In this document: in pieces, positions 1 to 5,010 of the stretch
Numbering within the stretch: position 1 is the first letter of the stretch
How the letters are laid out: each line of letters starts with the position of its first letter
Translations under genes and position numbers: made by a program
Assembly: GCA_021296025.1 (NCBI GenBank)
Contig: JAGWBF010000108.1
Location: 2,215-7,224, forward strand
DNA: 5,010 bases
Direction: 5' to 3'
Source of the DNA: Dehalococcoidia bacterium
GTDB taxonomy: Bacteria; Chloroflexota; Dehalococcoidia; Lucifugimonadales; JAGWBF01
Notes under the pieces: generated by a model
Told to the model about the DNA's origin: nothing
Seen by the model: the letters and a program-made list of their open reading frames with translations, nothing else
Database searches by the model: none

Positions 1-611
1 CTGGGAGGCAGCAGAGCGGCAACCCGCCCCATGATCATGTCGGACAGGTTCTCCAGAACAGGCCTGCTCAGCCTACCCTCCACGATGGGCAGGGTGAAGG
101 GTTCCCCAAACCTGACCTTCATGGTCGTCATGGGACAGGCGATCCGCAAGAACCCGGGCACGTTCTCGGTTCCTGTGATAGCTACGGGCAGTATGGGGGC
201 CTGGGACCGGACGGCGATGTAGGCTGCGCCCGGATGTCCCCGCTTCATCTGGGCATCCAGGCTGCGAGTGCCTTCGGGGAAGATGCCAATGACTTTGTCG
301 CTCCGGAGGAGGCCCATGGTCCAGCGAAGGGCCTCCACATCGGCCCCCTCCCTGACCATGGGATGTACTCCGACGGACCGAAGGAAGTAGGACGCCACGG
401 GGCTGGAGAATAGGCCCTCTTTGGCCATGAAGTGCATGGAGCGCTTCATGCTGGCTACCAGCACCGGCGGGTCCGCGTTGCTCAAGTGGTTGGACACCAC
501 GATCAGGGGTCCCCTGGGAGGCACCGCCTCTTTCCCTTCTACCTCCCATTTGCTGAAGAGGGAGAAGCAGATCTGGGCCAGGGACTTGCCTAAGCCGTAA
601 TAGATACCCAT
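1..611 (-). CDS. plsC: PlsC-type 1-acyl-sn-glycerol-3-phosphate acyltransferase (C-terminus beyond left edge)
   Basis: The family transfers an acyl chain from acyl-CoA or acyl-ACP to the sn-2 position of lysophosphatidic acid, making phosphatidic acid at the inner face of the membrane. About 203 residues are visible and the frame stays open to the window edge, so the gene is cut by the window, not broken. The catalytic HX4D motif is at residues 42-47 (NHLSNAD), a GVHPMVR block at 81-87 sits where the second family motif lies, FPEGTR is at 111-116, and the ILPVAITG block is at 140-147. The start is the ATG at 611-609, which overlaps the cmk stop as TAATG and has a GGAGG Shine-Dalgarno (622-626) ten bases upstream inside cmk. 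Coupling to cmk is therefore likely. Neighbouring cmk and plsC genes are known from other bacteria. The family is secure; the acyl donor and exact chain preference cannot be read. Confidence 0.93.
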   Translation of the reverse strand, partial: MGIYYGLGKSLAQICFSLFSKWEVEGKEAVPPRGPLIVVSNHLSNADPPVLVASMKRSMHFMAKEGLFSSPVASYFLRSVGVHPMVREGADVEALRWTMGLLRSDKVIGIFPEGTRSLDAQMKRGHPGAAYIAVRSQAPILPVAITGTENVPGFLRIACPMTTMKVRFGEPFTLPIVEGRLSRPVLENLSDMIMGRVAALLPP

Positions 612-1279
612 TACTGCACCCCCTCCGCTATGCGCAGGGCATGCTGCACCACCTGGCAAAGGGTCTTGCCATCGGTATCCAGCACCACAGCATCGGGGGC
701 AGCCTTCAGCGGTGATGCATCCCGGCTTTCATCCCGGTGGTCCCGGGCCAGGAGGTCGTCCAGCACTTCCTGGAATTCCACTTCCTTCCCCAGGTCGCGC
801 ATCTCTTCGTACCTGCGCCGGGCGCGCACTTCGGGAGATGCAACGATGAACAGCTTCAGGGGTGCGTCGGGCAGCACAACCGTACCGATGTCCCTTCCTG
901 CCATGACCACCGGCCCTTCGTCGGCTATCTGCTTTTGCTGCTTCACCAGGGCGGAGCGTACTCCCTGGTAGGTGGACACCTGGGAGGATGCCAAATCCAC
1001 CGCTGGATGACGCAGCTCCTCCCCCAGGATCTGCTCCCCAATCACCATGGATGCCCCATCATCTCCTATGGGCCGGATTGGGCAGGTCTGGGCTATCCGC
1101 ATGACAGCACCCTCGTTATCGGCTCCCGCTCCCTGTTGAATGGCCAGCCAGCTCACAGCCCGGTACATCAAGCCGGTGTCCAGAAAGCGATAACCCAGCT
1201 TTTCGGCCAAGGCTTTGCCCAGGGCCGTCTTTCCGGCAGCTACGGGTCCGTCTATTGCGATAGTCTTGGGTGCTTCCAT
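611..1279 (-). CDS. cmk: Cytidylate kinase (CMP/dCMP kinase)
   Basis: This cytoplasmic enzyme phosphorylates CMP and dCMP with ATP, feeding nucleic acid and CDP-lipid synthesis. The protein has 222 residues, the normal length for the short bacterial form. The P-loop is GPVAAGKT at residues 11-18. The conserved LDTGLMYRA segment is at 33-41 and the nucleotide-binding GRDIGTVV segment at 128-135. The ASPEVRARRR segment at 147-156 and the arginine-rich lid RDHRDESRDASPLK at 179-192 follow, and DTDG at 201-204 is typical of the C-terminal part. The ATG at 1279-1277 places the P-loop at the usual distance from the N-terminus. No clear Shine-Dalgarno precedes it; a TACCCT at 1291-1286 is a weak -10 candidate. 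The gene is first of at least two on this strand and overlaps plsC by one base (TAATG). Assignment is very secure. Confidence 0.97.
   Translation of the reverse strand: MEAPKTIAIDGPVAAGKTALGKALAEKLGYRFLDTGLMYRAVSWLAIQQGAGADNEGAVMRIAQTCPIRPIGDDGASMVIGEQILGEELRHPAVDLASSQVSTYQGVRSALVKQQKQIADEGPVVMAGRDIGTVVLPDAPLKLFIVASPEVRARRRYEEMRDLGKEVEFQEVLDDLLARDHRDESRDASPLKAAPDAVVLDTDGKTLCQVVQHALRIAEGVQ
622..626 (-). promoter_or_regulatory. Shine-Dalgarno for plsC inside cmk
   Basis: GGAGG on the minus strand lies within the last codons of cmk, ten bases before the plsC ATG. It supports the start that overlaps the cmk stop codon and hence translational coupling. Confidence 0.6.
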
Positions 1280-1360
1280 GTTGCGAGGGTAAGAAGCTGG
1301 AGCGATCGTGAGGGTGTTTATTGGGCGCCGCTGGAGTTCTCTGCCTTTGGACTATTGCGG
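1280..1360. promoter_or_regulatory. Divergent intergenic region between cmk and the PAP2 gene
   Basis: These 81 bp separate two genes reading away from each other, so they must hold the start signals of both unless the PAP2 start lies further upstream. I see no consensus -35/-10 pair and no good Shine-Dalgarno for either gene. The GGAG at 1333-1336 is 24 bases from the PAP2 ATG, too far to serve it. The promoter role is inferred from gene layout alone. Confidence 0.4.
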
Positions 1361-1996
1361 ATGAGGTGCCCCACGCTACACAGGAAGAGGGTCTTTACAG
1401 TCGGGGTGGTGGCCTTCTTTACCATGTGCATACTGGCGGGGCTGCTGGACACCTTCCCCGGGGACGAGGCAGCCCTGAAATGGCTCCAGTCCCACCGGAG
1501 CGGCTTCCTGGATGATGCCGTCCGGGCGGCATCCTTCCCTGGTCACAGACTGGTGGCTGCTCTAACCGTAACGTTTCTTGTCCTGTCCCTCCTGGCCTTC
1601 AGGCGTTGGATGGATGCCCTGATGTTTGTCTCGATACTGGCGCCGGTCGTGCTAAACATGGCGCTGAAGGAGATCATCGACCGGCCGCGCCCGGACATGA
1701 CCATACTCATTTCACCACCGACCAGCCCCGGATTTCCCAGCGGTCATGCCGAGTATGCAGCGCTGCTGTTCCTGCTGCTGTTCTACCTGGCGGGCGAGCT
1801 GGTCGGGCCGCGATGGCTTAGGTGGCCCCTTAGGATAGCGCTGGTGCTGGCAATCCTGGCGGTGGGGACCTCCAGGGTGTACCTGGGGGTCCACTGGCCC
1901 AGTGATGTGCTGGGCGGGTACCTGCTGGGGGTGCTGTGGGTATGGGTCGTCCTGTGGGGCCGCAAACGGCTCACTTTTGGCAGTCGCCGAAGCTAG
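1361..1996 (+). CDS. PAP2-family membrane phosphatase
   Basis: The protein has 211 residues. The family removes phosphate from lipid phosphates, such as phosphatidic acid or undecaprenyl diphosphate, at the membrane. All three catalytic motifs are present: KX6RP at 103-111 (KEIIDRPRP), PSGH at 126-129, and SRX5HX3D at 171-182 (S171, R172, H178, D182). Hydrophobic stretches at about 11-30, 65-80, 84-101, 131-146, 155-170 and 183-199 suggest six membrane helices. The frame is open far upstream, but that part is antisense to cmk and has no family character, so the ATG at 1361 was chosen; a TTG two codons earlier is possible. No ribosome binding site is obvious. PlsC, encoded divergently, makes phosphatidic acid, so a lipid role is plausible, but the substrate cannot be told from sequence. 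Confidence 0.92.
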   Translation: MRCPTLHRKRVFTVGVVAFFTMCILAGLLDTFPGDEAALKWLQSHRSGFLDDAVRAASFPGHRLVAALTVTFLVLSLLAFRRWMDALMFVSILAPVVLNMALKEIIDRPRPDMTILISPPTSPGFPSGHAEYAALLFLLLFYLAGELVGPRWLRWPLRIALVLAILAVGTSRVYLGVHWPSDVLGGYLLGVLWVWVVLWGRKRLTFGSRRS

Positions 1997-2054
1997 GCCC
2001 TCTCTTTTGAGGACTGCTAGACTGGCCCCGTTAGACGCCGCCTAGCGGCTCCTC

Positions 2055-2060
2055 GGGGTG
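2055..2060 (+). promoter_or_regulatory. Weak Shine-Dalgarno for the CvpA-like gene
   Basis: GGGGTG resembles the GAGGTG complement of the 16S 3' end with one mismatch and ends four bases before the ATG at 2065. Spacing is short, so it is a weak site. Confidence 0.35.
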
Positions 2061-2064
2061 CAAC

Positions 2065-2553
2065 ATGAACTGGCTGGACATCGCGATAATCGTATCCACG
2101 GGCGTGCTCCTCTTGCTGGGATGGAAGTTGGGAGTGGTCCACCTTGCGGTGGTCGCCGTGGGTTCCTTAGTGGGAATTATCCTGGCCAGCCGTTTCAAGG
2201 ATGAGGTGGAGCCAGCCTTTTCCGCACTGGGATTGGGGGACAACTGGGTCGAGGTCGCAGCGTTCATCGCCATCTTTCTCATCGCGTTGGCTGCCGCCCT
2301 GGTAGCCGGCTCCATGCTGCGTTCCATGTCCAAGCGCCTCAAGATAGGCTGGGCGGACAATGCCATCGGAGCAGCACTGGGGCTGATAGTCAGCTTTGCC
2401 GTATGGTCTTCCCTGCTTTCGACGGTGCAGAGTCATCCCGTGCTGGGGTTGGTGAGCACAGTGGAAGGGTCGGCCTTAGGCACCTTCCTGGCCGACAGGT
2501 TCGACCTGGTGCTGAAGGGGGTGGGCCTCATCCCCGGCGACCTGGGAGAGTGA
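2065..2553 (+). CDS. CvpA-family membrane protein
   Basis: The protein has 162 residues and four predicted membrane helices at about 4-20, 23-42, 62-84 and 98-119, followed by a soluble tail of about 40 residues. The N-terminus (MNWLDIAIIV, then a helix ending in GWKLG) and the helix layout match the CvpA (colicin V production) family, which is named from an E. coli gene. Its members are widespread and their biochemical role is poorly defined; links to envelope homeostasis have been reported. The ATG at 2065 starts directly at the typical N-terminus. The gene lies 68 bp after the PAP2 stop on the same strand, so co-transcription is possible. I see no strong promoter in that gap. Family call is based on pattern recognition, with no catalytic motif to confirm it. 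Confidence 0.75.
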   Translation: MNWLDIAIIVSTGVLLLLGWKLGVVHLAVVAVGSLVGIILASRFKDEVEPAFSALGLGDNWVEVAAFIAIFLIALAAALVAGSMLRSMSKRLKIGWADNAIGAALGLIVSFAVWSSLLSTVQSHPVLGLVSTVEGSALGTFLADRFDLVLKGVGLIPGDLGE

Positions 2554-2562
2554 TATACCCGG

Positions 2563-2590
2563 TTGAATCCTCCGGGACTGGCATTATAAT
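2563..2590 (+). promoter_or_regulatory. Sigma-70-type promoter for the HNH gene, probably giving a leaderless mRNA
   Basis: A perfect TATAAT (2585-2590) lies 16 bp after TTGAAT (2563-2568, four of six matches to TTGACA). The -10 box ends eight bases before the ATG at 2599. A start site six to nine bases after the box falls at about 2597-2599, at or just before the start codon. No Shine-Dalgarno lies between, so a leaderless transcript is the simplest reading. A 5-bp inverted repeat, CCCGG (2558-2562) and CCGGG (2572-2576), brackets the -35 box and could be an operator. Confidence 0.75.
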
Positions 2591-2598
2591 AGTCCATC

Positions 2599-3120
2599 AT
2601 GCTGAGTTCTTCGGTTCTGGTACTGAACCTGAACTACGAGCCCATCAACGTGTGCAATGTGCGCCGGGCCGTCGTCCTGCTCAGCAAGGGAAAGGCTGAG
2701 CTGCTGGAGGATGGCCGGGGGGAGATACGCTCCACCAAGCTGAGCATGATCATCCCCTCGGTGATCCGTCTCGTGTACCTTGTCCGCCGCCCCTTCGTAC
2801 AGCGGAAGCTCTCCAAGAAGGAGGTCTTCCTCCGTGACCGGTACGTATGCCAGTACTGCGGGGTGCAGATGAAGGACCTTACCCTGGACCATGTGAAGCC
2901 CCGACGCCAGGATGGTGTGCACAGCTGGGAGAACATCGTCAGCGCCTGCGGGCCCTGCAACCGCCGCAAGGCGGGACGCACCCCGGAGGAGGCCGGAATG
3001 CGCCTGATGCGCATTCCCAAGGCCCCGTATCCCAGCCCCTATTACCTGCTGCACAACCGCACCATCCATGATGAGTGGCAGAAGTTCATCCCATGGGCAC
3101 AGATGGGAGTGCCCGACTGA
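2599..3120 (+). CDS. HNH endonuclease-fold protein
   Basis: The protein has 173 residues. An N-terminal region of about 80 residues opens with a stretch around LNLNYEPINVCNVRRAV (residues 9-25) that I recall from stand-alone HNH proteins in many bacteria. The HNH domain follows at about 80-128: C84 and C87 (CQYCG), D97-H98 (LTLDHVKPR), H108 with W110 and N112 (HSWENIV), and C117, C120, N121 and K124 (CGPCNRRKAG). The four cysteines form the structural zinc site, and D97/H98, N112 and N121 fit the nuclease core. Family members bind a metal and cut nucleic acid; the target and cellular role of this group are not established. The ATG at 2599 is fixed by the promoter just upstream. The gene lies 45 bp after the CvpA-like gene and 43 bp before the Rieske gene. 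No restriction, CRISPR or phage gene is nearby. Confidence 0.88.
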   Translation: MLSSSVLVLNLNYEPINVCNVRRAVVLLSKGKAELLEDGRGEIRSTKLSMIIPSVIRLVYLVRRPFVQRKLSKKEVFLRDRYVCQYCGVQMKDLTLDHVKPRRQDGVHSWENIVSACGPCNRRKAGRTPEEAGMRLMRIPKAPYPSPYYLLHNRTIHDEWQKFIPWAQMGVPD

Positions 3121-3146
3121 CCCGGTTCCCCGCAAGCCCTTCACCG

Positions 3147-3153
3147 AAAGGAG
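3147..3153 (+). promoter_or_regulatory. Shine-Dalgarno for the Rieske oxygenase
   Basis: AAAGGAG lies ten bases before the ATG at 3164 and decides that start over in-frame ATGs at 3068 and 3071, which lie inside the HNH gene. It is the clearest ribosome binding site in the window. Confidence 0.75.
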
Positions 3154-3163
3154 CAGCCAAACC

Positions 3164-4459
3164 ATGACCACACGAGCGCCGTTTCTAAGACAGGCCTATG
3201 GGGCCTACCAGCACAGGGACATTCCCGAAGAGGATGCAGACCTGGCCCATGTCGGGCCGGGTACTCCCCTGGGAGAGTACCTGCGACGCTTCTGGCAGCC
3301 CGTCGCCCTGTCCTCGGAGCTTAAGGATGTGCCCGTAAAGACCCGGATCATGGGCGAGGACCTGGTCGTATTCCGGGACAAGAGCAACCGGGTCGGCCTG
3401 ATGGAGCTTCACTGCTGCCACAGGGGGACTTCCCTGGAGTTCGGGCTGGTCTCCGAGAAGGGCATCCGGTGCTGCTACCATGGCTGGCTCTTCGACGTGG
3501 ACGGCACCATCCTGGAGACACCCGGCGAGCCGGCGGACAGCACCCTCAAGGACCGCCTCTTCCACGGGGCCTATCCCGCCAGGGAGCACAAGGGCTTGGT
3601 GTTCGCCTACATGGGCCCGCCGGACAAGCTGCCGCCCATGCCCAAGTACGACACCCTCACCGTCGATGGGGAGCCGGGCTACCGGAAGTGGGATGTGGAA
3701 GGGGGCAAGTTCCTCCTGCCCTGCAACTGGCTGCAGGTGAAGGAGAACAGCATGGACCCCATCCACACCGCCTTCCTGCACACCATTATCAGCGGTGCCC
3801 AGTTCACCAAGCAGTTCGGCGTCCTGCCCGAGTTGGACTACATGGAGACCCCAACGGGCATGGTGTATATGGCTACACGGCGCATCGGCAACTACGTGTG
3901 GGTGCGGATGAAGGACTTCATCCTCCCCAGCCTTCACCAGGTTGCCCCCGACACCGAGGATGCCAGCCGCGCCCACGAGTTCGCCCGCCCATGGCTGACC
4001 CAGTGGGGAGTGCCCTTGGACGACCATAACACCATGAACTACCGGCTCCGCCACTACACCGACGAGGAGTGGGAGCGGGGCGAGAAGCGCCCCCCGGTGC
4101 AAACCTTCGGCCAAGCCTGTGACCGACCTTACGATGAGCGCCAGCGGGTGCCCGGCGACTACGATGCCCAGATGAGCATCCACTGGGGCATGTCCCGCCA
4201 CGGCTTGGAGCACCTGGCTGAGACGGACCGGGGAGTCATAACCTTCCGCAGGCTGATCCGCGATGGCATCGCAGCAGTGCAGCGCGGGGAAGACCCTCCC
4301 GGGCTGGTGCGGGACCCGGACAAGATCATCCGCACCTACGCCAACAACACCGTACGGGAGGTCCCACCGGCGGCCACCGAGGAAGAGGACCGGGAGCTGC
4401 TCCGCAGGATCGCCAGGGAAGTGGCCGAGGGGTACGTCAGCGAACCGCCTCCCCTGTAG
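3164..4459 (+). CDS. Rieske non-heme iron oxygenase, alpha subunit (phthalate 4,5-dioxygenase/LigXa-like)
   Basis: The protein has 431 residues. Such enzymes take electrons from a separate reductase and use O2 to hydroxylate or O-demethylate mostly aromatic substrates in the cytoplasm. The Rieske 2Fe-2S site is C84-x-H86 then 16 residues then C103-x2-H106 (CCHRG and CCYHGW). The mononuclear iron site is D198-x2-H201-x4-H206 within KENSMDPIHTAFLH; the third ligand is probably D332 or D334. The LEHLAETDRGVI stretch (348-359), followed by a PPG at 378-380, is characteristic of the phthalate dioxygenase/LigXa branch. The start at 3164 is set by a good Shine-Dalgarno. The gene ends with two in-frame TAG codons (4457-4462). 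It may share a transcript with the HNH gene 43 bp upstream. No reductase, ferredoxin or ring-cleavage gene is visible, so the substrate is unknown. Confidence 0.93.
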   Translation: MTTRAPFLRQAYGAYQHRDIPEEDADLAHVGPGTPLGEYLRRFWQPVALSSELKDVPVKTRIMGEDLVVFRDKSNRVGLMELHCCHRGTSLEFGLVSEKGIRCCYHGWLFDVDGTILETPGEPADSTLKDRLFHGAYPAREHKGLVFAYMGPPDKLPPMPKYDTLTVDGEPGYRKWDVEGGKFLLPCNWLQVKENSMDPIHTAFLHTIISGAQFTKQFGVLPELDYMETPTGMVYMATRRIGNYVWVRMKDFILPSLHQVAPDTEDASRAHEFARPWLTQWGVPLDDHNTMNYRLRHYTDEEWERGEKRPPVQTFGQACDRPYDERQRVPGDYDAQMSIHWGMSRHGLEHLAETDRGVITFRRLIRDGIAAVQRGEDPPGLVRDPDKIIRTYANNTVREVPPAATEEEDRELLRRIAREVAEGYVSEPPPL

Positions 4460-4487
4460 TAGAAAGGACCCTCTGTCTGACCTGCTT

Positions 4488-4511
4488 TTCGTCGTCCCGG
4501 CGTCCGCGGAA
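4488..4511 (+). repeat. 24-bp direct repeat, copy 1
   Basis: Begins TTCGTCGTCCCGGCG and matches 4789-4812 at 22 of 24 positions. It forms the left end of module 1 and marks a recurring element border. Confidence 0.6.
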
Positions 4512-4565
4512 ACCTACGCTGGCATGCAGCACGGCCCTCAATTCCCGCGAATGCGGGAATGACGG
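4490..4565. repeat. Short palindromic repeat module 1 (REP/MITE-like)
   Basis: The module opens with CGTCGTCCCGGCGTCCGCGG and closes with GCGGGAATGACGG. Its ends are inverted, imperfect copies of each other. The right end contains a perfect 8-bp hairpin, ATTCCCGC (4541-4548) and GCGGGAAT (4553-4560) with loop GAAT. This arrangement resembles the dispersed CGTCATTCCCGC palindromes common in many bacterial genomes. Exact borders are approximate. Confidence 0.5.
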
Positions 4566-4587
4566 TGATGGTAAGAGCCTCGCCTTT

Positions 4588-4727
4588 CGTCATTGCGGCG
4601 TAGGCCGCAATCCAGGACGGAACATTGCCGGCTTCCAGGACGGCTCTGTAGTCTTCGTGAGTATTGCAGTGGGGATCCGGCCGAAAGCCTTGACTTTCCT
4701 GGATTGCGACCTCCGCCGCAATGACGG
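4588..4727. repeat. MITE-like element with 30-bp terminal inverted repeats (module 2)
   Basis: Bases 4588-4617 and the reverse complement of 4697-4726 agree at 28 of 30 positions. Both begin CGTCATTGCGGCG and end CGCAATCCAGGA. The left repeat itself folds as an 8-bp hairpin, ATTGCGGC (4592-4599) and GCCGCAAT (4604-4611). The element is about 140 bp and encodes nothing credible, which fits a non-autonomous miniature element. CCAGGACGG occurs twice near its left side (4612-4620 and 4635-4643). I see no clear target-site duplication. Confidence 0.6.
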
Positions 4728-4728
4728 C
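4628..4728 (+). repeat. Direct repeat copy A (right part of module 2)
   Basis: This stretch matches 4910-5010 at a constant offset of 282 bp without gaps. In the best 88 bp (4641-4728 against 4923-5010) I count 74 identities, about 84 percent. Shared blocks include GTGGGGATCC, GCCGAAAGCC, CTTTCCTGGATTGC and CCTCCGCCGCAATGACGG. Confidence 0.8.
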
Positions 4729-4788
4729 AAGGGTTCTTGCCACACCCTGCCTTCCTAAGGCCCGGCCCCAACCGTCACCACTCAACCA

Positions 4789-4812
4789 TTCGTCGTTCCC
4801 GCGTCCGCGGAA
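4789..4812 (+). repeat. 24-bp direct repeat, copy 2
   Basis: Begins TTCGTCGTTCCCGCG and matches 4488-4511 at 22 of 24 positions. It contains an imperfect palindrome, TTCCCGCG and CGCGGAA, around a TC centre. It may be the left end of a third module that closes with AATGACGG at 5002-5009. Confidence 0.55.
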
Positions 4813-4839
4813 GTGGCGTAGGGGAGCTAAGGGAGGGTG

Positions 4840-5010
4840 CTAGTCCAGGAAGCGCATGAACACCTGGTTACTGAGGAACAGGCTGGCTTCGGTCAGCTTC
4901 AGCTTTCCCCCGGTCTGCAGGGTGGTTCTATAGTCCTAGTGAATATTCAAGTGGGGATCCAGCCGAAAGCCCTGTCTTTCCTGGATTGCAGCCTCCGCCG
5001 CAATGACGGT
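4840..5010 (-). pseudogene. Possible broken 3' end of an unknown gene
   Basis: On the minus strand a frame ends at a TAG (4842-4840) after a protein-like tail, KLKLTEASLFLSNQVFMRFL followed by D, with ordinary GC-rich codon use. Reading back from there, the frame enters repeat copy B, meets one in-frame TAG at 4938-4936, and is then open to the window edge. I do not recognise the protein. Differences between the two repeat copies in this frame mostly change the amino acid and are not concentrated at third positions, so the repeat part does not look like constrained coding sequence. The unique tail (about 4840-4918) may be a relic of a gene disrupted by the repeat. The tail could also be non-coding by chance. 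Confidence 0.3.
4910..5010 (+). repeat. Direct repeat copy B, reaching the right edge
   Basis: Second copy of the 4628-4728 repeat. It includes the right terminal inverted repeat (about 4979-5008) and the internal part, but no matching left inverted repeat lies where it would be expected. It is therefore a partial copy or one with a different left end, and it may continue beyond the window. Confidence 0.75.

Larger units (their letters stand above)
4460..5010. other. Non-coding, repeat-rich intergenic region
   Basis: These 551 bp hold no intact gene. Open frames crossing them on either strand consist of translated palindromic repeats and are not protein-like. The stretch contains at least three repeat modules and a possible gene remnant, listed separately. 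The end of the Rieske gene is not followed by a clear hairpin-plus-T-run terminator. Confidence 0.75.

Noticed and set aside
73..549. 158-codon open frame on the minus strand in another frame of plsC
   Set aside because: The correct frame carries the HX4D and FPEGTR motifs; this one is arginine/glycine-rich shadow sequence.
737..1360. Long upstream extension of the PAP2 reading frame (419 residues in all)
   Set aside because: The extra part is antisense to cmk, lacks family character, and the PAP2 protein is complete from the ATG at 1361.
1999..2012. CCTC-TCTTTT-GAGG after the PAP2 stop as a terminator
   Set aside because: A 4-bp stem is too weak, and the T-rich part is in the loop, not after the stem.
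2037..2049. Hairpin GCCGC-CTA-GCGGC between the PAP2 and CvpA-like genes as a terminator
   Set aside because: The stem is only 5 bp and no T-run follows.
2584..3171. 195-codon open frame on the minus strand opposite the HNH gene
   Set aside because: It is antisense to a complete HNH domain and shows no recognisable protein features.
3185..4213. 342-codon open frame on the minus strand opposite the Rieske gene
   Set aside because: It is a shadow frame typical of GC-rich genes; the plus strand carries the intact metal-binding motifs.
4336..4785. 149-codon open frame on the minus strand across the end of the Rieske gene and the repeats
   Set aside because: Its translation is made of repeat-derived phrases and antisense Rieske sequence, and substitutions between repeat copies are not codon-biased.
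4488..5010. CRISPR array
   Set aside because: Repeats are few, of different kinds, imperfect and unevenly spaced, and no cas gene is present; the HNH protein lacks other Cas9 parts.
1..5010. tRNA, rRNA or riboswitch genes
   Set aside because: I saw no cloverleaf, rRNA-like block or recognised aptamer core in the intergenic stretches on either strand.

Overview
The window is GC-rich, densely coding bacterial DNA up to about position 4460, followed by about 550 bp of non-coding, repeat-filled sequence. No marker gene fixes the organism. High GC, an apparently leaderless promoter, a stand-alone Rieske oxygenase of the phthalate dioxygenase/LigXa type and many short palindromic dispersed repeats would fit a Chloroflexota lineage (Dehalococcoidia or SAR202-like). 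That is inference, not proof.

Left part, minus strand (1-1279): cytidylate kinase (cmk) is followed by a PlsC-type 1-acylglycerol-3-phosphate acyltransferase that runs off the left edge. The two genes overlap in a TAATG stop/start, so they are very likely co-transcribed and translationally coupled. They link CDP/dCDP supply to phosphatidic acid synthesis.

Middle, plus strand (1361-2553): across an 81-bp divergent intergenic region lies a PAP2-family membrane phosphatase with all three catalytic motifs. It is followed by a small four-helix membrane protein of the CvpA type.

Right-middle, plus strand (2599-4459): a 173-residue HNH endonuclease-fold protein has a perfect TATAAT ending eight bases before its ATG and no Shine-Dalgarno, which points to a leaderless mRNA. 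After 43 bp comes a 431-residue Rieske non-heme iron oxygenase alpha subunit with complete 2Fe-2S and mononuclear iron motifs, a good Shine-Dalgarno and tandem TAG stops. No reductase or ferredoxin partner is in the window.

Right end (4460-5010): I see no intact gene. The region is a mosaic of small palindromic elements that start with CGTC(A/G)T and end with AATGACGG. One, about 140 bp long, has 30-bp terminal inverted repeats matching at 28 of 30 positions, like a MITE. A second copy of its right-hand 100 bp lies 282 bp downstream. Beside it is a minus-strand reading frame that looks like the tail of a broken gene.

I found no convincing new multi-gene system. The most interesting points are the leaderless HNH promoter, the nested repeat modules and the gene remnant joined to one of them.
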